DNA of 64,000 bases from Caldilineaceae bacterium (GTDB lineage Bacteria > Chloroflexota > Anaerolineae > Caldilineales > Caldilineaceae). How positions within the stretch are numbered: position 1 is the stretch's first letter; each line of letters begins with the position of its first letter. Below the pieces are notes generated by a model. That model saw nothing but the letters and a program-made list of their open reading frames with translations, made no database searches and was not told where the DNA came from. The stretch covers positions 332,756 to 396,755 of the forward strand of contig JALHQH010000003.1 of NCBI GenBank assembly GCA_022842065.1. Reading direction: 5' to 3'. A program made the position numbers and the translations under genes. Shown here piece after piece: positions 8,845 through 17,021 of the stretch.

Positions 8845-9828
8845 ATGACCGCCGCGTTTAATTTGCCAACGTTGCCACGTAACCAGAAAACGCGTGGCTT
8901 GGTTCCCATTGCCGGGCGCGCCGATGGTGGCGTGTGGCAGTTGCCTTTGCTCACCATTACTGGCGCAGAAAACGGCCCCACCCTGGTGGTGACGGCGGGG
9001 GTGCATGGCGATGAATATGAGGGGATCGAAACGATTGCCCGCCTTTATCAACAACTTGACCCGGCTGCATTGCGTGGCACGCTGGTGATGTTGCCGGTCT
9101 GCAATCTGCCTGCCTATGAAAGCGCCCAACGTTCCAGCCCAATCGATGGCCTCAACCTGGCGCGCACCTTCCCCGGCGATGCCAATGGCACGATCACGCA
9201 GCGCATTGCCGCTTGGATCCGGGCGCATCTATTAGCACATGCCGACTTTTATATCGATCTACACAGCGGTGGCGTCGCCTATGATATCCCCACCTTGATC
9301 GGTTACATTCATGATGCGGGTGAGTTGGGCCAACGGTCACGCGCCGCGGCCCAAGCTTTTGGTGCGCCGGTTTTATGGGGCCATCCACTGCCCATGCCAC
9401 CGGGGCGGACGATTTCGGCGGCAACCGATTTTGGGGTTCCCTCCCTCTACAGTGAAGCGCCTGGTGGCGGTTATGCGCGCCCGGCCGATGTCGCGATCTT
9501 TGCCCAGGGGGTGATCAATGTCATGCGCCACTTGGGCATTTTGGCCGGCGACCCCGCACCCCAACCTTGCACCCACGACCTCTTTGGCGACGGCAACCTG
9601 GATGTAGTCACCGCGGCGCCGGTCGCCGGCTACTTTCGCGCCGAGGTGGCATTGCTCGCTGAAGTGGTGACGGGTCAGCGGTTGGGTGCGCTCTACGACT
9701 TTGCCGGCGAAGTGCTGGCCGAAGTGTTGAGCGAACGGGACGGGGTGGTGATCATGTTGCGCCGGCTGCACCGGGTGCATGTCGGCGAGGGGTTGGCCCA
9801 GGTGACGGGGCGGCTGGCCGGTGAATGA
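8845..9828 (+). CDS. Succinylglutamate desuccinylase/aspartoacylase (AstE/AspA) family protein
   Basis: 327-residue zinc carboxypeptidase-like deacylase (M14 fold). Zinc ligands appear as H-x-x-E in 'GVHGDEYEG' and H in 'YIDLHSGG'; the substrate-carboxylate binding Arg fits 'LNLARTFPG'. ATG 8845 is chosen over 8806 because GAGGAG is placed 6 bp before it. It closes the catabolic cluster. Members of the family remove N-acyl groups from amino acids, but many homologues in such clusters have unknown substrates. Confidence 0.88.
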   Translation: MTAAFNLPTLPRNQKTRGLVPIAGRADGGVWQLPLLTITGAENGPTLVVTAGVHGDEYEGIETIARLYQQLDPAALRGTLVMLPVCNLPAYESAQRSSPIDGLNLARTFPGDANGTITQRIAAWIRAHLLAHADFYIDLHSGGVAYDIPTLIGYIHDAGELGQRSRAAAQAFGAPVLWGHPLPMPPGRTISAATDFGVPSLYSEAPGGGYARPADVAIFAQGVINVMRHLGILAGDPAPQPCTHDLFGDGNLDVVTAAPVAGYFRAEVALLAEVVTGQRLGALYDFAGEVLAEVLSERDGVVIMLRRLHRVHVGEGLAQVTGRLAGE

Positions 9829-9849
9829 ATTCACCGGCTGCTATGAAGA

Positions 9850-9867
9850 AGTGCGTTGAAACGCACT
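9850..9867. terminator. Small hairpin between convergent genes
   Basis: A 7-bp perfect stem (AGTGCGT/ACGCACT, loop TGAA) lies between the ends of two convergent genes. It has no clear T-run on either side, so its role as a bidirectional terminator is only suggested by position. Confidence 0.4.
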
Positions 9868-9875
9868 AATGGTTA

Positions 9876-10670
9876 TTACCCCGCGACGTAAATGGCTAGC
9901 TGCTCCTTGATCCGTGCCACCGTGCGCGCAACCAGTGGTGCTTCTTGTGCCTGAATGGCCGGTTGCAACAAGGCCGCCGTCTCCAGATAGAGCTGTAACC
10001 CCGTCACCACCTGTGCGCGCAGGGAGGGTGGCGACTCGTTTTCTATCGTCATGCCAAAGCTGCGCCGGCAGAGTTGCGACCAACGACTGGCCTGTCCCAC
10101 CGCCTCGATAACCTGGTCGATTAACGTGTTGTCGCTGTAAATCAGCACCCCGCGCTGCACCTTCACCAGATTGGTCAACCCCCACGAGAGCCCAAAGGTC
10201 GCGTTGAGCAGCCGCCCTTCATCGTTGCGCCGCAACCCTTCCAGCCCTTTGTGTGCTTCCTCGATCCAGCCGACCAACTGCTCGCTGGCCCACTGATCAG
10301 CTTTGTGTTGCAATTCGTCAGTCCAGGTAAAGGCCTGCGCGCGTGTTTGGAGTTGGGCAAACATGCCGTTGGGATCGAGCAGGGGCTGGGCCTGGCGCAA
10401 CGGCGCAATCGCCGTCACCACGGCGGTCGGCTCGGTAAACCAACTGGCCACGGTTGACGGCATATAGTTGCTCACTACCACCAGCGTATCATCGATCAGG
10501 TGGCTGCCGCTGCCGGGCGGGTCGGCGTCATCGGTATGGAGAAAACGGATCAGGTCGATGTCGCTGTTTGGGCCGGCGTCACCACGGGCGTAGCTGCCAT
10601 AGAGGGCGATGGCGGTGACGGTGGGATGGTTGAGGTGATGCGCAAGTTGTTGGAAATCGATGTTTTTCAT
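9876..10670 (-). CDS. Nucleotidyltransferase domain protein
   Basis: 264-residue protein with a DNA polymerase beta-like nucleotidyltransferase domain at the N-terminus: 'LYGSYARGDAGPNSDIDL' gives the G-S-x-x-x-G and D-x-D motifs that bind nucleotide and two metal ions. The C-terminal 170 residues are helical and not recognised. This architecture resembles aminoglycoside adenylyltransferase-like and other stand-alone transferases; no HEPN partner gene is adjacent, so a MNT-HEPN toxin pair is unlikely. ATG 10670 is preferred over 10697 because the homologous part begins there, although no ribosome site is evident. Confidence 0.85.
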   Translation of the reverse strand: MKNIDFQQLAHHLNHPTVTAIALYGSYARGDAGPNSDIDLIRFLHTDDADPPGSGSHLIDDTLVVVSNYMPSTVASWFTEPTAVVTAIAPLRQAQPLLDPNGMFAQLQTRAQAFTWTDELQHKADQWASEQLVGWIEEAHKGLEGLRRNDEGRLLNATFGLSWGLTNLVKVQRGVLIYSDNTLIDQVIEAVGQASRWSQLCRRSFGMTIENESPPSLRAQVVTGLQLYLETAALLQPAIQAQEAPLVARTVARIKEQLAIYVAG

Positions 10671-10814
10671 TGAACGAAGCTTGAAGTTGTGATACACTCA
10701 GCATACAAAGTTACCAAGATCTTAATCAGAGCCATTAGCAATTGAACTACCGTAAACTTACCCCGATTACAGAGATCACAATCATCGCAAGTGGTAATGG
10801 CGTTGATGTTCGCC

Positions 10815-10985
10815 ATGAACTTAACCAAATTTATTGGTCGTGGCAAATGGCGAAAATTAAAAGGTATTGCTGTGATCGAATATGAAGATGGTTCTGTGTG
10901 GCAATCTGAATTGCATTGGTATGAAGCGCATGGCATTGGGCGCCGTCGCGAGAAGGTAAAAAGGGATCTGGAAAAATTATCATGA
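10815..10985 (+). CDS. Small conserved hypothetical protein (first gene of a pair)
   Basis: 56 residues from ATG 10815; in-frame ATGs at 10797 and 10806 are alternatives, and none has a clear ribosome site. The core 'WRKLKGIAVIEYEDGSVWQ' followed by 'LHWYEAHGIGRR' resembles a small family of unknown function that I associate with cyanobacteria and Chloroflexota. The last codons overlap the next gene by 4 bp (ATGA), so the two are translationally coupled. The arrangement looks like a toxin-antitoxin or two-component small operon, but no function is shown. Confidence 0.65.
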   Translation: MNLTKFIGRGKWRKLKGIAVIEYEDGSVWQSELHWYEAHGIGRRREKVKRDLEKLS

Positions 10986-11335
10986 ACTATGTGATTTGTA
11001 TTCGGAATCAGACGCTCGCCTTGGATGAATCTAAAGATAGCTACGGCGCGGAACTAGTCGTAGGGCAGGTCTATAAAGTTGCTCCACCAGAGCCGAATGA
11101 TGGTTCGCATCGCCTACGCGTAATTGATGGCAGCGGTGAAGACTATCTGTATCCAGCTGACTATTTCGTGCCACTGCTACCAAATGGGAATCATTCAAGT
11201 GAGCGTGTGACCGTTCATCTTCCACCCCATGTCAAAGGGATTCTTCATGCGGAAGCCGTTGCTGCGCATAAATCGGTCTCGGCCCTCTTGCGTGAGTGGA
11301 TTGACGAACGCATTGATCTTCCTGAGTTTGCCTGA
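10982..11335 (+). CDS. Small conserved protein with ribbon-helix-helix-like C-terminus
   Basis: 117 residues. The first ~65 residues resemble a small beta-rich family ('VVGQVYKVAPPE', 'RVIDGSGEDYLYPADYF') often seen as stand-alone hypothetical proteins. The last ~45 residues ('VTVHLPPHVKGILHAEA ... SALLREWIDERI') look like a CopG/ribbon-helix-helix DNA-binding segment: a beta strand, then two helices. It starts inside the stop of the preceding gene (ATGA overlap). A DNA-binding antitoxin-like role is an inference from this tail and the coupled small neighbour. Confidence 0.7.
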   Translation: MNYVICIRNQTLALDESKDSYGAELVVGQVYKVAPPEPNDGSHRLRVIDGSGEDYLYPADYFVPLLPNGNHSSERVTVHLPPHVKGILHAEAVAAHKSVSALLREWIDERIDLPEFA

Positions 11336-11390
11336 TGGTTGGCACGCGAGCATTGCCGGCTAATAGATAAACCAAATAAACGCCGTATAA

Positions 11391-11423
11391 ATCTGCCAGG
11401 GAGCTGTGAGCTTCCTGGCAGAT
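11391..11423. terminator. Hairpin between convergent genes
   Basis: Perfect 10-bp arms (ATCTGCCAGG / CCTGGCAGAT) with a structured 13-bp loop lie between the end of the small operon and the end of the PIN toxin gene. There is no marked T-run. Position suggests transcription termination for one or both strands. Confidence 0.5.
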
Positions 11424-11446
11424 AAGTGGAGCAACCATCCGGCAAT

Positions 11447-11842
11447 TTATTCCAGCACACGAACCGCGCCACTAGCAATGATCTCTTGATCAACCGTCAA
11501 CAGTGGCGCGTCCATTTTAAGCGTTGCGGTCGCAATCATCCGATCGCGTCCTTCGGGGATTGCGGCCAGTTGATCGTAGGCCCAAATGTCAGCTTCATCA
11601 AGTGGTACGATGACAAACTGGGCTGCTTGCTGCAATTGCTGGATGATTTGCCGAAAGTTGAAGGGCAGACCGTGGCGCTGATTGGTATCCCATATTTCAA
11701 AAAGGACAATGATCGGTAGGTAGAGAATCGCTTCGCCACGTTCCCCCTCTGCAAATGCTTGGCGCGCGGCATGGCTAAGTTTCCGCGCATTGCCAAGCAA
11801 GTACCACCAGAGCATGTGGGTGTCAAGGACATACGCTTTCAT
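11447..11842 (-). CDS. PIN-domain ribonuclease toxin (VapC-like)
   Basis: 131-residue PIN domain. It starts 'MKAYVLDTHMLWWYLLG' with the first catalytic Asp (D7). Further acidic residues fit E49 in 'VLFEIWD' and D99 in 'EGRDRMIATA', and the end reads 'APLLTVDQEI'. VapC toxins cut tRNA or rRNA and are held inactive by their antitoxin. The start codon overlaps the end of the upstream gene by 4 bp (ATGA), the classical antitoxin-toxin order. Confidence 0.88.
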   Translation of the reverse strand: MKAYVLDTHMLWWYLLGNARKLSHAARQAFAEGERGEAILYLPIIVLFEIWDTNQRHGLPFNFRQIIQQLQQAAQFVIVPLDEADIWAYDQLAAIPEGRDRMIATATLKMDAPLLTVDQEIIASGAVRVLE

Positions 11843-12159
11843 TCATCACCCATTAATTGCATTACCTCAGCGTGTGCTTCTTGATCGGCCTGGCTTTGTA
11901 CCTGACTGATCGTTTTTTCCATTGCTTCGGCAACATCATCAGGAAGCTGAATCAGTCCGAATAGCGACATTGGCCGGCGTGCCTCTGCATGTTTGGGGGC
12001 TGGTGGTATTATCACTTCGGCGCGCTTTTGTTGTGCTGCGATCCGCGTCGCTAAGCGGACGGCGTGGGAAAAGCTTTCGCAGCCATATAACCGTTGCACC
12101 TGTGCCACAGCCTGCAAATCCTCATCTGTAAATTTAATGTGTTTTACTGTCATCGTCAT
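11839..12159 (-). CDS. Antitoxin of the PIN toxin module
   Basis: 106 residues. The first part ('VKHIKFTDEDLQAVAQVQRLYGCESFSHAVRLATRIA') has the strand-helix-helix pattern of a ribbon-helix-helix DNA-binding domain; the rest is charged and would wrap the toxin. It directly precedes and overlaps the PIN toxin. ATG 12159 and ATG 12153 are both possible starts. The promoter upstream places transcription start at or within a base or two of ATG 12159, so the mRNA is probably leaderless or nearly so, and no Shine-Dalgarno site is present. Confidence 0.8.
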   Translation of the reverse strand: MTMTVKHIKFTDEDLQAVAQVQRLYGCESFSHAVRLATRIAAQQKRAEVIIPPAPKHAEARRPMSLFGLIQLPDDVAEAMEKTISQVQSQADQEAHAEVMQLMGDE

Positions 12160-12165
12160 GGCAAC

Positions 12166-12194
12166 AGTATATACAGCGTATACGTAGTTGTCAA
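12166..12194 (-). promoter_or_regulatory. Near-consensus sigma70-type promoter with operator-like palindrome, toxin-antitoxin module
   Basis: On the minus strand TTGACA (12194-12189) is followed by a 17-bp spacer and TATACT (12171-12166). The spacer and -10 carry a dyad (GTATAC and GTATATAC halves), as expected for autoregulation by a ribbon-helix-helix antitoxin. The -10 box ends 6 bp before ATG 12159. Confidence 0.85.
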
Positions 12195-12201
12195 TCCCTA
12201 G

Positions 12202-13233
12202 TTATACCTGCGTCGGAATCACACCGCTTGTCTCGCCATCCCGAAAGGCCACCGCATCATCGATCATGCGGAAGATATCCCATTGGGGTGCGTAGCCAAA
12301 GAGCCGGCGTCCTTTGCTGATGTCGAACTCGTAAAAGGTGGGGATGCTGCCGGCCAGTGGCACGTCGACATAAGGCAACCCGAGTTTTTGGGCCAGGTAT
12401 GGAATTGTCTCGGCCCACGTATAGGGTTGGGGCGCGGCCAGTTGAAAGATCTCGCCGGCAACCGTCGGTTTGCCCAGCGCATCGGTGAACCCTTGCACAA
12501 TGTCGCGCACGTCGGCAATGTGCTTTTTGTAGGAGCGGCCATGTTCATCACGGGCAATCAGCAGGCAGCGAGCGGCATCTGCTGGGGTAAGTCGTTCAAG
12601 CTCACCGCGGACGCCGGCGGCCACTGCATCGGTGCGTTTAGCATATGCCTTCTGCCAGTGGTCGAGATAAAATTGCGCAAAGTTGAGAATCTCTTCGCCC
12701 GCCACCACCAAGGCAAAACGAAAGACTGTGACCGGAACGCCAAAGTTGCGCTGATAGCCCAGCGCTAATTCTTCGCCGAGATATTTGGTCAGCGCATATT
12801 GGCCGCCAGGCGCGATCTTGGTGTTGTCCTCGCTGATCGGTTCAGCCATGCCGCCAGGGATGTACTTCTCGTAAATCGCATCGCTGCTGGCATAAAAGAA
12901 ATGTTGCAGGTTGGGCGCATGTTGGCGCGCCGCTTCGAGCATGTTAAAGGTGCCACGCACGTTGATCTCAAAGTATTGTTCGTTGGTAAAGGGGCCACCG
13001 CCTTGAAAGGCGGCGGCCAGGTGGCAGATCGCATCCACGCCGGCCACGGCGCGTTCAACATTTGCCATTTCGGTGATGGTACCTTCAATTAGTTCCACGG
13101 GCAGATTGGCGAGTTTTTCGGGGCGGCGGTCATTGGTCCAAACCAGGCCGCGCACCTGGTGTCCTTGGTCGAGAAAAGCTTTGGCTAAGTTAGCGCCGAT
13201 GCGGCCGGCGATACCGGTAATGAGAATCTTCAT
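12202..13233 (-). CDS. NAD-dependent epimerase/dehydratase (extended SDR)
   Basis: 343-residue extended short-chain dehydrogenase/reductase. It begins with the nucleotide-binding motif 'ILITGIAGRIGANLA' (G-x-x-G-x-x-G), has the catalytic Ser region 'FFYASSDAIYE' (about residues 113-123) and Y-x-x-x-K in 'YALTKYLGEE'. Members act on nucleotide sugars or on carbonyl intermediates. AAAAGGT lies before ATG 13233. The MBL-fold gene upstream on the same strand is separated by 46 bp of AT-rich repeat and may be cotranscribed. Confidence 0.9.
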   Translation of the reverse strand: MKILITGIAGRIGANLAKAFLDQGHQVRGLVWTNDRRPEKLANLPVELIEGTITEMANVERAVAGVDAICHLAAAFQGGGPFTNEQYFEINVRGTFNMLEAARQHAPNLQHFFYASSDAIYEKYIPGGMAEPISEDNTKIAPGGQYALTKYLGEELALGYQRNFGVPVTVFRFALVVAGEEILNFAQFYLDHWQKAYAKRTDAVAAGVRGELERLTPADAARCLLIARDEHGRSYKKHIADVRDIVQGFTDALGKPTVAGEIFQLAAPQPYTWAETIPYLAQKLGLPYVDVPLAGSIPTFYEFDISKGRRLFGYAPQWDIFRMIDDAVAFRDGETSGVIPTQV

Positions 13234-13246
13234 GAGTGGACCTTTT

Positions 13247-13279
13247 AATAATTAATTGAGAATTGAAAATTGAGAATGG
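13247..13279. repeat. AATTGAAAATTG-type AT-rich repeat
   Basis: Short runs of ATTGAGAATTGAAAATTGAG and GGTTAATGG fill the gap between two minus-strand genes. Similar text occurs at 19805-19834 and 22703-22734, so it is a dispersed simple-repeat family of this genome. Confidence 0.7.
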
Positions 13280-14188
13280 TTAATGGTCGGCAGTCGTCGC
13301 TGCTTCCCACCATGCTGCTTCGGTAATCTCCGGCTGGACTTCGGGGCCGCGGGGGCCAGGGGCGAGGCGACCGGTGACGACCTGGGCGTCGTGTTGGAAG
13401 ACGAGCAGGGTGTTGTGTTGTAAGGCTTGCTGGGCGATGCGCCGTTTGGTTTCGATGCTGGTCTGGGGATAGATGTCAAAGGCCGGCACCCAGGCGAGGC
13501 GATTTAGGTGCGCAGCCCAACTACAGGCATCACTCGGAAAGAGCAGACTTTCACCGTTGCTCTCAACCCAGACCATTTGCAACGCCGCTGTGTGGCCGGG
13601 GGCAATGTCGGTGCGTACGCCAGGGGCCACCGTCTGGGGGCCATCCACCACTTCCAGTTGACCACTTTCGATCAGCGGTAGCCAGTTATGGCTGTGAAAG
13701 GTGGCATGCGTGCGCTCATTGGGAAAGCTTGCTTCGGCCAGGTCGATGCGTTGGACCAGATAGCGTGCGTTGGGAAAGGTGGGGACGACTTTGCCGGGGC
13801 TGTGATCCGGCGTCTCCCAACGGGTTGCCCCGCCCATGTGGTCGGCGTGGAGATGGGTTTGGATGACAATGGCAATATCGGTGGGCTGATAACCAACCCG
13901 CCACAAGTCACTCACCAGCCGATCTGCGCGGCCCACAAAACCAAAACGGCTGCGCTCTTTGGGCGTGAGTTTGTCACCGTTGCCGGTGTCAACCAGGATC
14001 AGCCCCCTATCGGACTCGATGAGCAGCGAACGGGTGGCGCTGGGGATCAGGTTGTCGCCATCAGGCTGGATCACCCGCTGCCAGAGCGTACGGGGGACTA
14101 CCCCAAAGAAACCGCCGCCATCCACCGGCTGTTTGCCGTCGTCCAGGAGGTGACAGCGCAAGGCACCAACGTGTAGGGTATAAGCCAT
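13280..14188 (-). CDS. MBL-fold metallo-hydrolase
   Basis: 302-residue metallo-beta-lactamase-fold hydrolase. Metal ligands are seen as 'THLHADHMGG' (H-x-H-x-D-H), a His in 'FHSHNW', and 'PGHTAALQ'. The family covers lactonases, thioesterases and phosphodiesterases; this general form ('GALRCHLLDDG' start, quorum-lactonase-like layout) does not fix the substrate. ATG 14188 is chosen because the upstream ORF extension to 14233 has no conserved look, and GGAAAAGA lies upstream. Confidence 0.88.
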   Translation of the reverse strand: MAYTLHVGALRCHLLDDGKQPVDGGGFFGVVPRTLWQRVIQPDGDNLIPSATRSLLIESDRGLILVDTGNGDKLTPKERSRFGFVGRADRLVSDLWRVGYQPTDIAIVIQTHLHADHMGGATRWETPDHSPGKVVPTFPNARYLVQRIDLAEASFPNERTHATFHSHNWLPLIESGQLEVVDGPQTVAPGVRTDIAPGHTAALQMVWVESNGESLLFPSDACSWAAHLNRLAWVPAFDIYPQTSIETKRRIAQQALQHNTLLVFQHDAQVVTGRLAPGPRGPEVQPEITEAAWWEAATTADH

Positions 14189-14371
14189 TGTCGTTTTGTA
14201 TCTTTTCCGTGGGAACAAAGGGTGACTGGGCAACGTTTAGCGATTTATTATAGCATTTTCAGGCAGCATTTAACAACGCCTCATCTTGGCTGTTTACAAT
14301 CGGGGGCAGACGGTAATTTTACCTTTGTCACGATGGCGTAAGCCGATCAGCGAGGCGAGAAAGAGTTAACG

Positions 14372-15058
14372 ATGGCGCGACGATTACAACAATATCGAGA
14401 CAAGTTGCCCCTACTGGCGATTTTGGTGCTTTCCTCTGGGTTGAGCATTGCCATGCTCGGGGCGCGCATCTGGTATTCGGGCCACATTACCTATAGCTTT
14501 TTGCAATGGAATCTCTTTCTGGCCTGGATTCCACTCTTTAGTGCGTTGGGCTTATGGGCCCTACAACAGAGTCAACGGCGCGGGACAGGGGTGGCTGGTC
14601 TCCTGCTCTTTCTCTGCTGGCTGGCCTTTTTTCCCAATGCGCCCTACATTGTCACCGATTTTCTCCATCTCACCGAACGCAATCGTGTCCCGCTCTGGTA
14701 TGATCTACTGCTGATCTTTTCCTTTGCCTGGAATGGCCTTGTCGTTGGCTTTACCTCCCTGTGGATCGTACAGACGGTGATTGCTGGACGCTGGGGGCAA
14801 GGGCTGAGCTGGCTGATCGTGGCGGGAACGTTAGCGGTTAGTGGCTATGGGATCTATCTTGGGCGCTTTCTGCGCTGGAACAGTTGGGATCTATTGACCA
14901 ACCCCCACTTGCTGGCCAGCGATATCTTGCACCATGTAACCAATCCACTTGCCCATCCGCGCACGGTCGTGATGACGCTGCTTTTTTCGAGTTTTCTTAC
15001 CTTAGCCTACTTGACACTTAACTTGCTGGGACGCGTGCGCTGGCAACAATCATCGTAA
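14372..15058 (+). CDS. DUF1361 integral membrane protein
   Basis: 228 residues with about six hydrophobic membrane segments. The conserved DUF1361 core is visible as '[15 protein letters not shown]' (about residues 86-100). The family function is unknown. GAGAAAGAG lies 8 bp before the ATG. The 183-bp gap to the divergent MBL gene should hold promoters for both; nothing distinct was recognised there. Confidence 0.85.
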   Translation: MARRLQQYRDKLPLLAILVLSSGLSIAMLGARIWYSGHITYSFLQWNLFLAWIPLFSALGLWALQQSQRRGTGVAGLLLFLCWLAFFPNAPYIVTDFLHLTERNRVPLWYDLLLIFSFAWNGLVVGFTSLWIVQTVIAGRWGQGLSWLIVAGTLAVSGYGIYLGRFLRWNSWDLLTNPHLLASDILHHVTNPLAHPRTVVMTLLFSSFLTLAYLTLNLLGRVRWQQSS

Positions 15059-15076
15059 CGCGCTGGACAAAAAAAT

Positions 15077-15148
15077 ATCCACGAAGACACACAGAGGCAC
15101 ACGAAGAAAAGTGAGATTCTTCGTGTGCCTCTGTGTGTCTTCGTGGAT
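15077..15148. repeat. Perfect 32-bp inverted repeat
   Basis: Arms 15077-15108 and 15117-15148 are perfect reverse complements around an 8-bp loop. The core CCACGAAGACACACAGAG resembles a simple intergenic repeat seen in several environmental phyla. The right arm lies inside an upstream ORF extension of the following gene, which is why that extension is not accepted as coding. Confidence 0.92.
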
Positions 15149-15171
15149 CGCCCATCACCTTCTTGGTTTAG

Positions 15172-15200
15172 TTGACGCTCCCGTGAAAACCTGCTACGCT
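15172..15200 (+). promoter_or_regulatory. Promoter placing transcription start at the HAD gene ATG
   Basis: TTGACG (15172-15177), a 17-bp spacer and TACGCT (15195-15200) stand directly before ATG 15207. Six bases separate the -10 box from the start codon, so the transcript would be leaderless. No Shine-Dalgarno site is present. Confidence 0.6.
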
Positions 15201-15206
15201 GTGCTT

Positions 15207-16274
15207 ATGAGCACAGATAGCCCAAACCAATCACCCAGTCACCCAATCACCCAATCTGATCTCCCCCCCAAGATCGAACCACTCTCGCCCCAAGAGATCG
15301 AGCAGTATCTAGCGCGCGTGCGCGGCGAAGGTCGCTCACTGACCTCAGAAGAGCAATACGCGCTCTTTGGGCCACGTGAAGCGGCCCCGACGCCGGCCCC
15401 CCAATATGAAACAGTAGACGAAATGGTGTCGGCGCTGCTCGATACGCAGCAACTGCAACAGCTCGCCCAAAACTTTTTCCCCGAATTCGACACGCCAAGC
15501 GCCTTGCCTAGACACCGACTGGTACAGGGCATCATCTTCGACTTTGATCAGACGCTGGCCTATTTGCCGCGTCCGCTCGACGACTTGATGGCTGCCGGGG
15601 CCAAAGCCGCCGAAGCTTATATGCGCAGCACGGGCATGGATGATCTGCCCGCCGAATTTTGGCAAAATATTATCGATGCGCGGCGCTTTGCCGAGGAAAA
15701 GTCCGAAGAAGAGGCCGAAGAGCACATTGCCGACGACGCAATGAGTTTCCTGCTCCAATTTTTTGGTTACCCGGCCAGTAAGATGGATCGCACTGTGTTA
15801 GAGCGCGCCGTCGATATTTTCTACGCCCCAGAGATGACGGCCTGGCAGCTTTATCCCGGCGTCCTTGCTGCGCTGCAGACGCTCCATGCGCAAAAGTTCA
15901 AACTGGCGATCATTGCCAACTATAATTGTGATCGCGTCTTTCAGCGGACGATTGATTACTTGGGGCTGCGGCCATATTTGGATACCTGCCTGGTCAGCGC
16001 CGCCGTCGAATACCGCAAGCCGGATGAAAAGATCTTTCAGCTTGTGCTCGAACGTTGGGAAGCCTTGCCCTATGAAGTGGTCGTGGTCGGCGACAACCTC
16101 CGCCATGACATTGGCGGTGGCATTGAGTTGGGCGCACTCACGGTGCAGAGCAACCTGGGCACAACCCCACAAGTGGTGTTTGCGAATGAGCAGGTTGCGG
16201 GGCAAGTCGTGGCGGATGCAATTATCAGTGATTGGGCGCAGTTGTCAGGCTTGATCGAAGCGTGGGCGAGTTAG
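15207..16274 (+). CDS. HAD-superfamily hydrolase with N-terminal extension
   Basis: 355 residues. A low-complexity, charged N-terminal extension of about 105 residues comes before the haloacid dehalogenase core. HAD motif I is '[13 protein letters not shown]' (nucleophile Asp near residue 111), a helical cap follows, motif II fits 'LAIIANYN', motif III the Lys in '[12 protein letters not shown]', and motif IV '[14 protein letters not shown]'. The family dephosphorylates small molecules; the substrate is unknown. ATG 15207 is used because the longer ORF runs through the inverted repeat; the promoter just upstream suggests leaderless expression. Confidence 0.87.
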   Translation: MSTDSPNQSPSHPITQSDLPPKIEPLSPQEIEQYLARVRGEGRSLTSEEQYALFGPREAAPTPAPQYETVDEMVSALLDTQQLQQLAQNFFPEFDTPSALPRHRLVQGIIFDFDQTLAYLPRPLDDLMAAGAKAAEAYMRSTGMDDLPAEFWQNIIDARRFAEEKSEEEAEEHIADDAMSFLLQFFGYPASKMDRTVLERAVDIFYAPEMTAWQLYPGVLAALQTLHAQKFKLAIIANYNCDRVFQRTIDYLGLRPYLDTCLVSAAVEYRKPDEKIFQLVLERWEALPYEVVVVGDNLRHDIGGGIELGALTVQSNLGTTPQVVFANEQVAGQVVADAIISDWAQLSGLIEAWAS

Positions 16275-16310
16275 TATTAACCCGTTTATGGTTGTTAACA
16301 AAATAGTACG

Positions 16311-16372
16311 GTAAACGGAGGCTGAGCTTGTCGAAGCCGGAGCCGCTTCGGCTTCGACAAGCTCAGCCTTCG
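16311..16372. repeat. Dispersed hairpin element, copy A
   Basis: Perfect 21-bp arms (16319-16339 and 16349-16369) built on GCTTGTCGAAGCC surround a 9-bp loop (GAGCCGCTT), preceded by GTAAACGG. Copy B lies at 38038-38100 in the opposite orientation and shares the flank and, with one change, the loop. Confidence 0.9.
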
Positions 16373-16391
16373 CTAGAGACAGGCGTGACCA

Positions 16392-16910
16392 ATGGCAAAA
16401 GCAAAAACAGAACCAATTCGCGTCGAACGCCGCTATCCGCCGGCCCCGCTGGTGGGGGTGGGCGTTGTGGTCTTTAACGAGATGGGCGAAGTGTTGCTGG
16501 TGCAGCGCGGGCGTCCGCCGCGCCAGGGCGAGTGGTCACTGCCGGGTGGGCTGATCGATCTTGGCGAAAAGCTAGCCGATGCCGCCAAACGCGAACTTTG
16601 GGAAGAGTGTGCGATTGAAATCGAGATCGGCGGTTTGATCCTTGCCTTCGAGCCGATTATTTATGACGCGGCTGGGCGGCTGGAATATCACTATGTGATC
16701 CTCGACTATTGGGCGCACCATTTGCGCGGCGTTGCGGTTGCCCAGGATGATGCCGCGGCGGTGGCCTGGGTGGCGCTGGACCAACTTGCGCCTTTTCGCC
16801 TGCGCAGTGACACGCATGCTGTCATTCAACAAGGCTATGCGGCGTGGCAGGCGGCCGTTTCGTCCCCCTCCACTTCTCTTCCTTTGCCATCCCCTCAAGA
16901 TAAAATATAA
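16392..16910 (+). CDS. NUDIX hydrolase
   Basis: 172 residues with a complete Nudix box at about residues 52-75: 'GGLIDLGEKLADAAKREL' followed by 'WEECAIEI', giving G-x5-E-x7-R-E-x-x-E-E. The start region 'PLVGVGVVVFNEMGEVLLVQRG' resembles ADP-ribose and sugar-nucleotide pyrophosphatases. The ribosome site is weak (GAGACAGG). The hairpin element copy A ends 20 bp upstream. Confidence 0.92.
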   Translation: MAKAKTEPIRVERRYPPAPLVGVGVVVFNEMGEVLLVQRGRPPRQGEWSLPGGLIDLGEKLADAAKRELWEECAIEIEIGGLILAFEPIIYDAAGRLEYHYVILDYWAHHLRGVAVAQDDAAAVAWVALDQLAPFRLRSDTHAVIQQGYAAWQAAVSSPSTSLPLPSPQDKI

Positions 16911-17021
16911 TAAGCGCAGTCAACCACAAAAATACAGAATAACGACTAATCCCATCCGCGCCTCGCAGCGGTTATCTGTCCGGCGCGGGCAACGTTGGTC
17001 GTTAAAGCAAAGGAAGCAATC

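Noticed and set aside
15111..15206. N-terminal extension of the HAD protein
   Set aside because: It translates the right arm of a perfect 32-bp inverted repeat; a promoter lies directly before ATG 15207.
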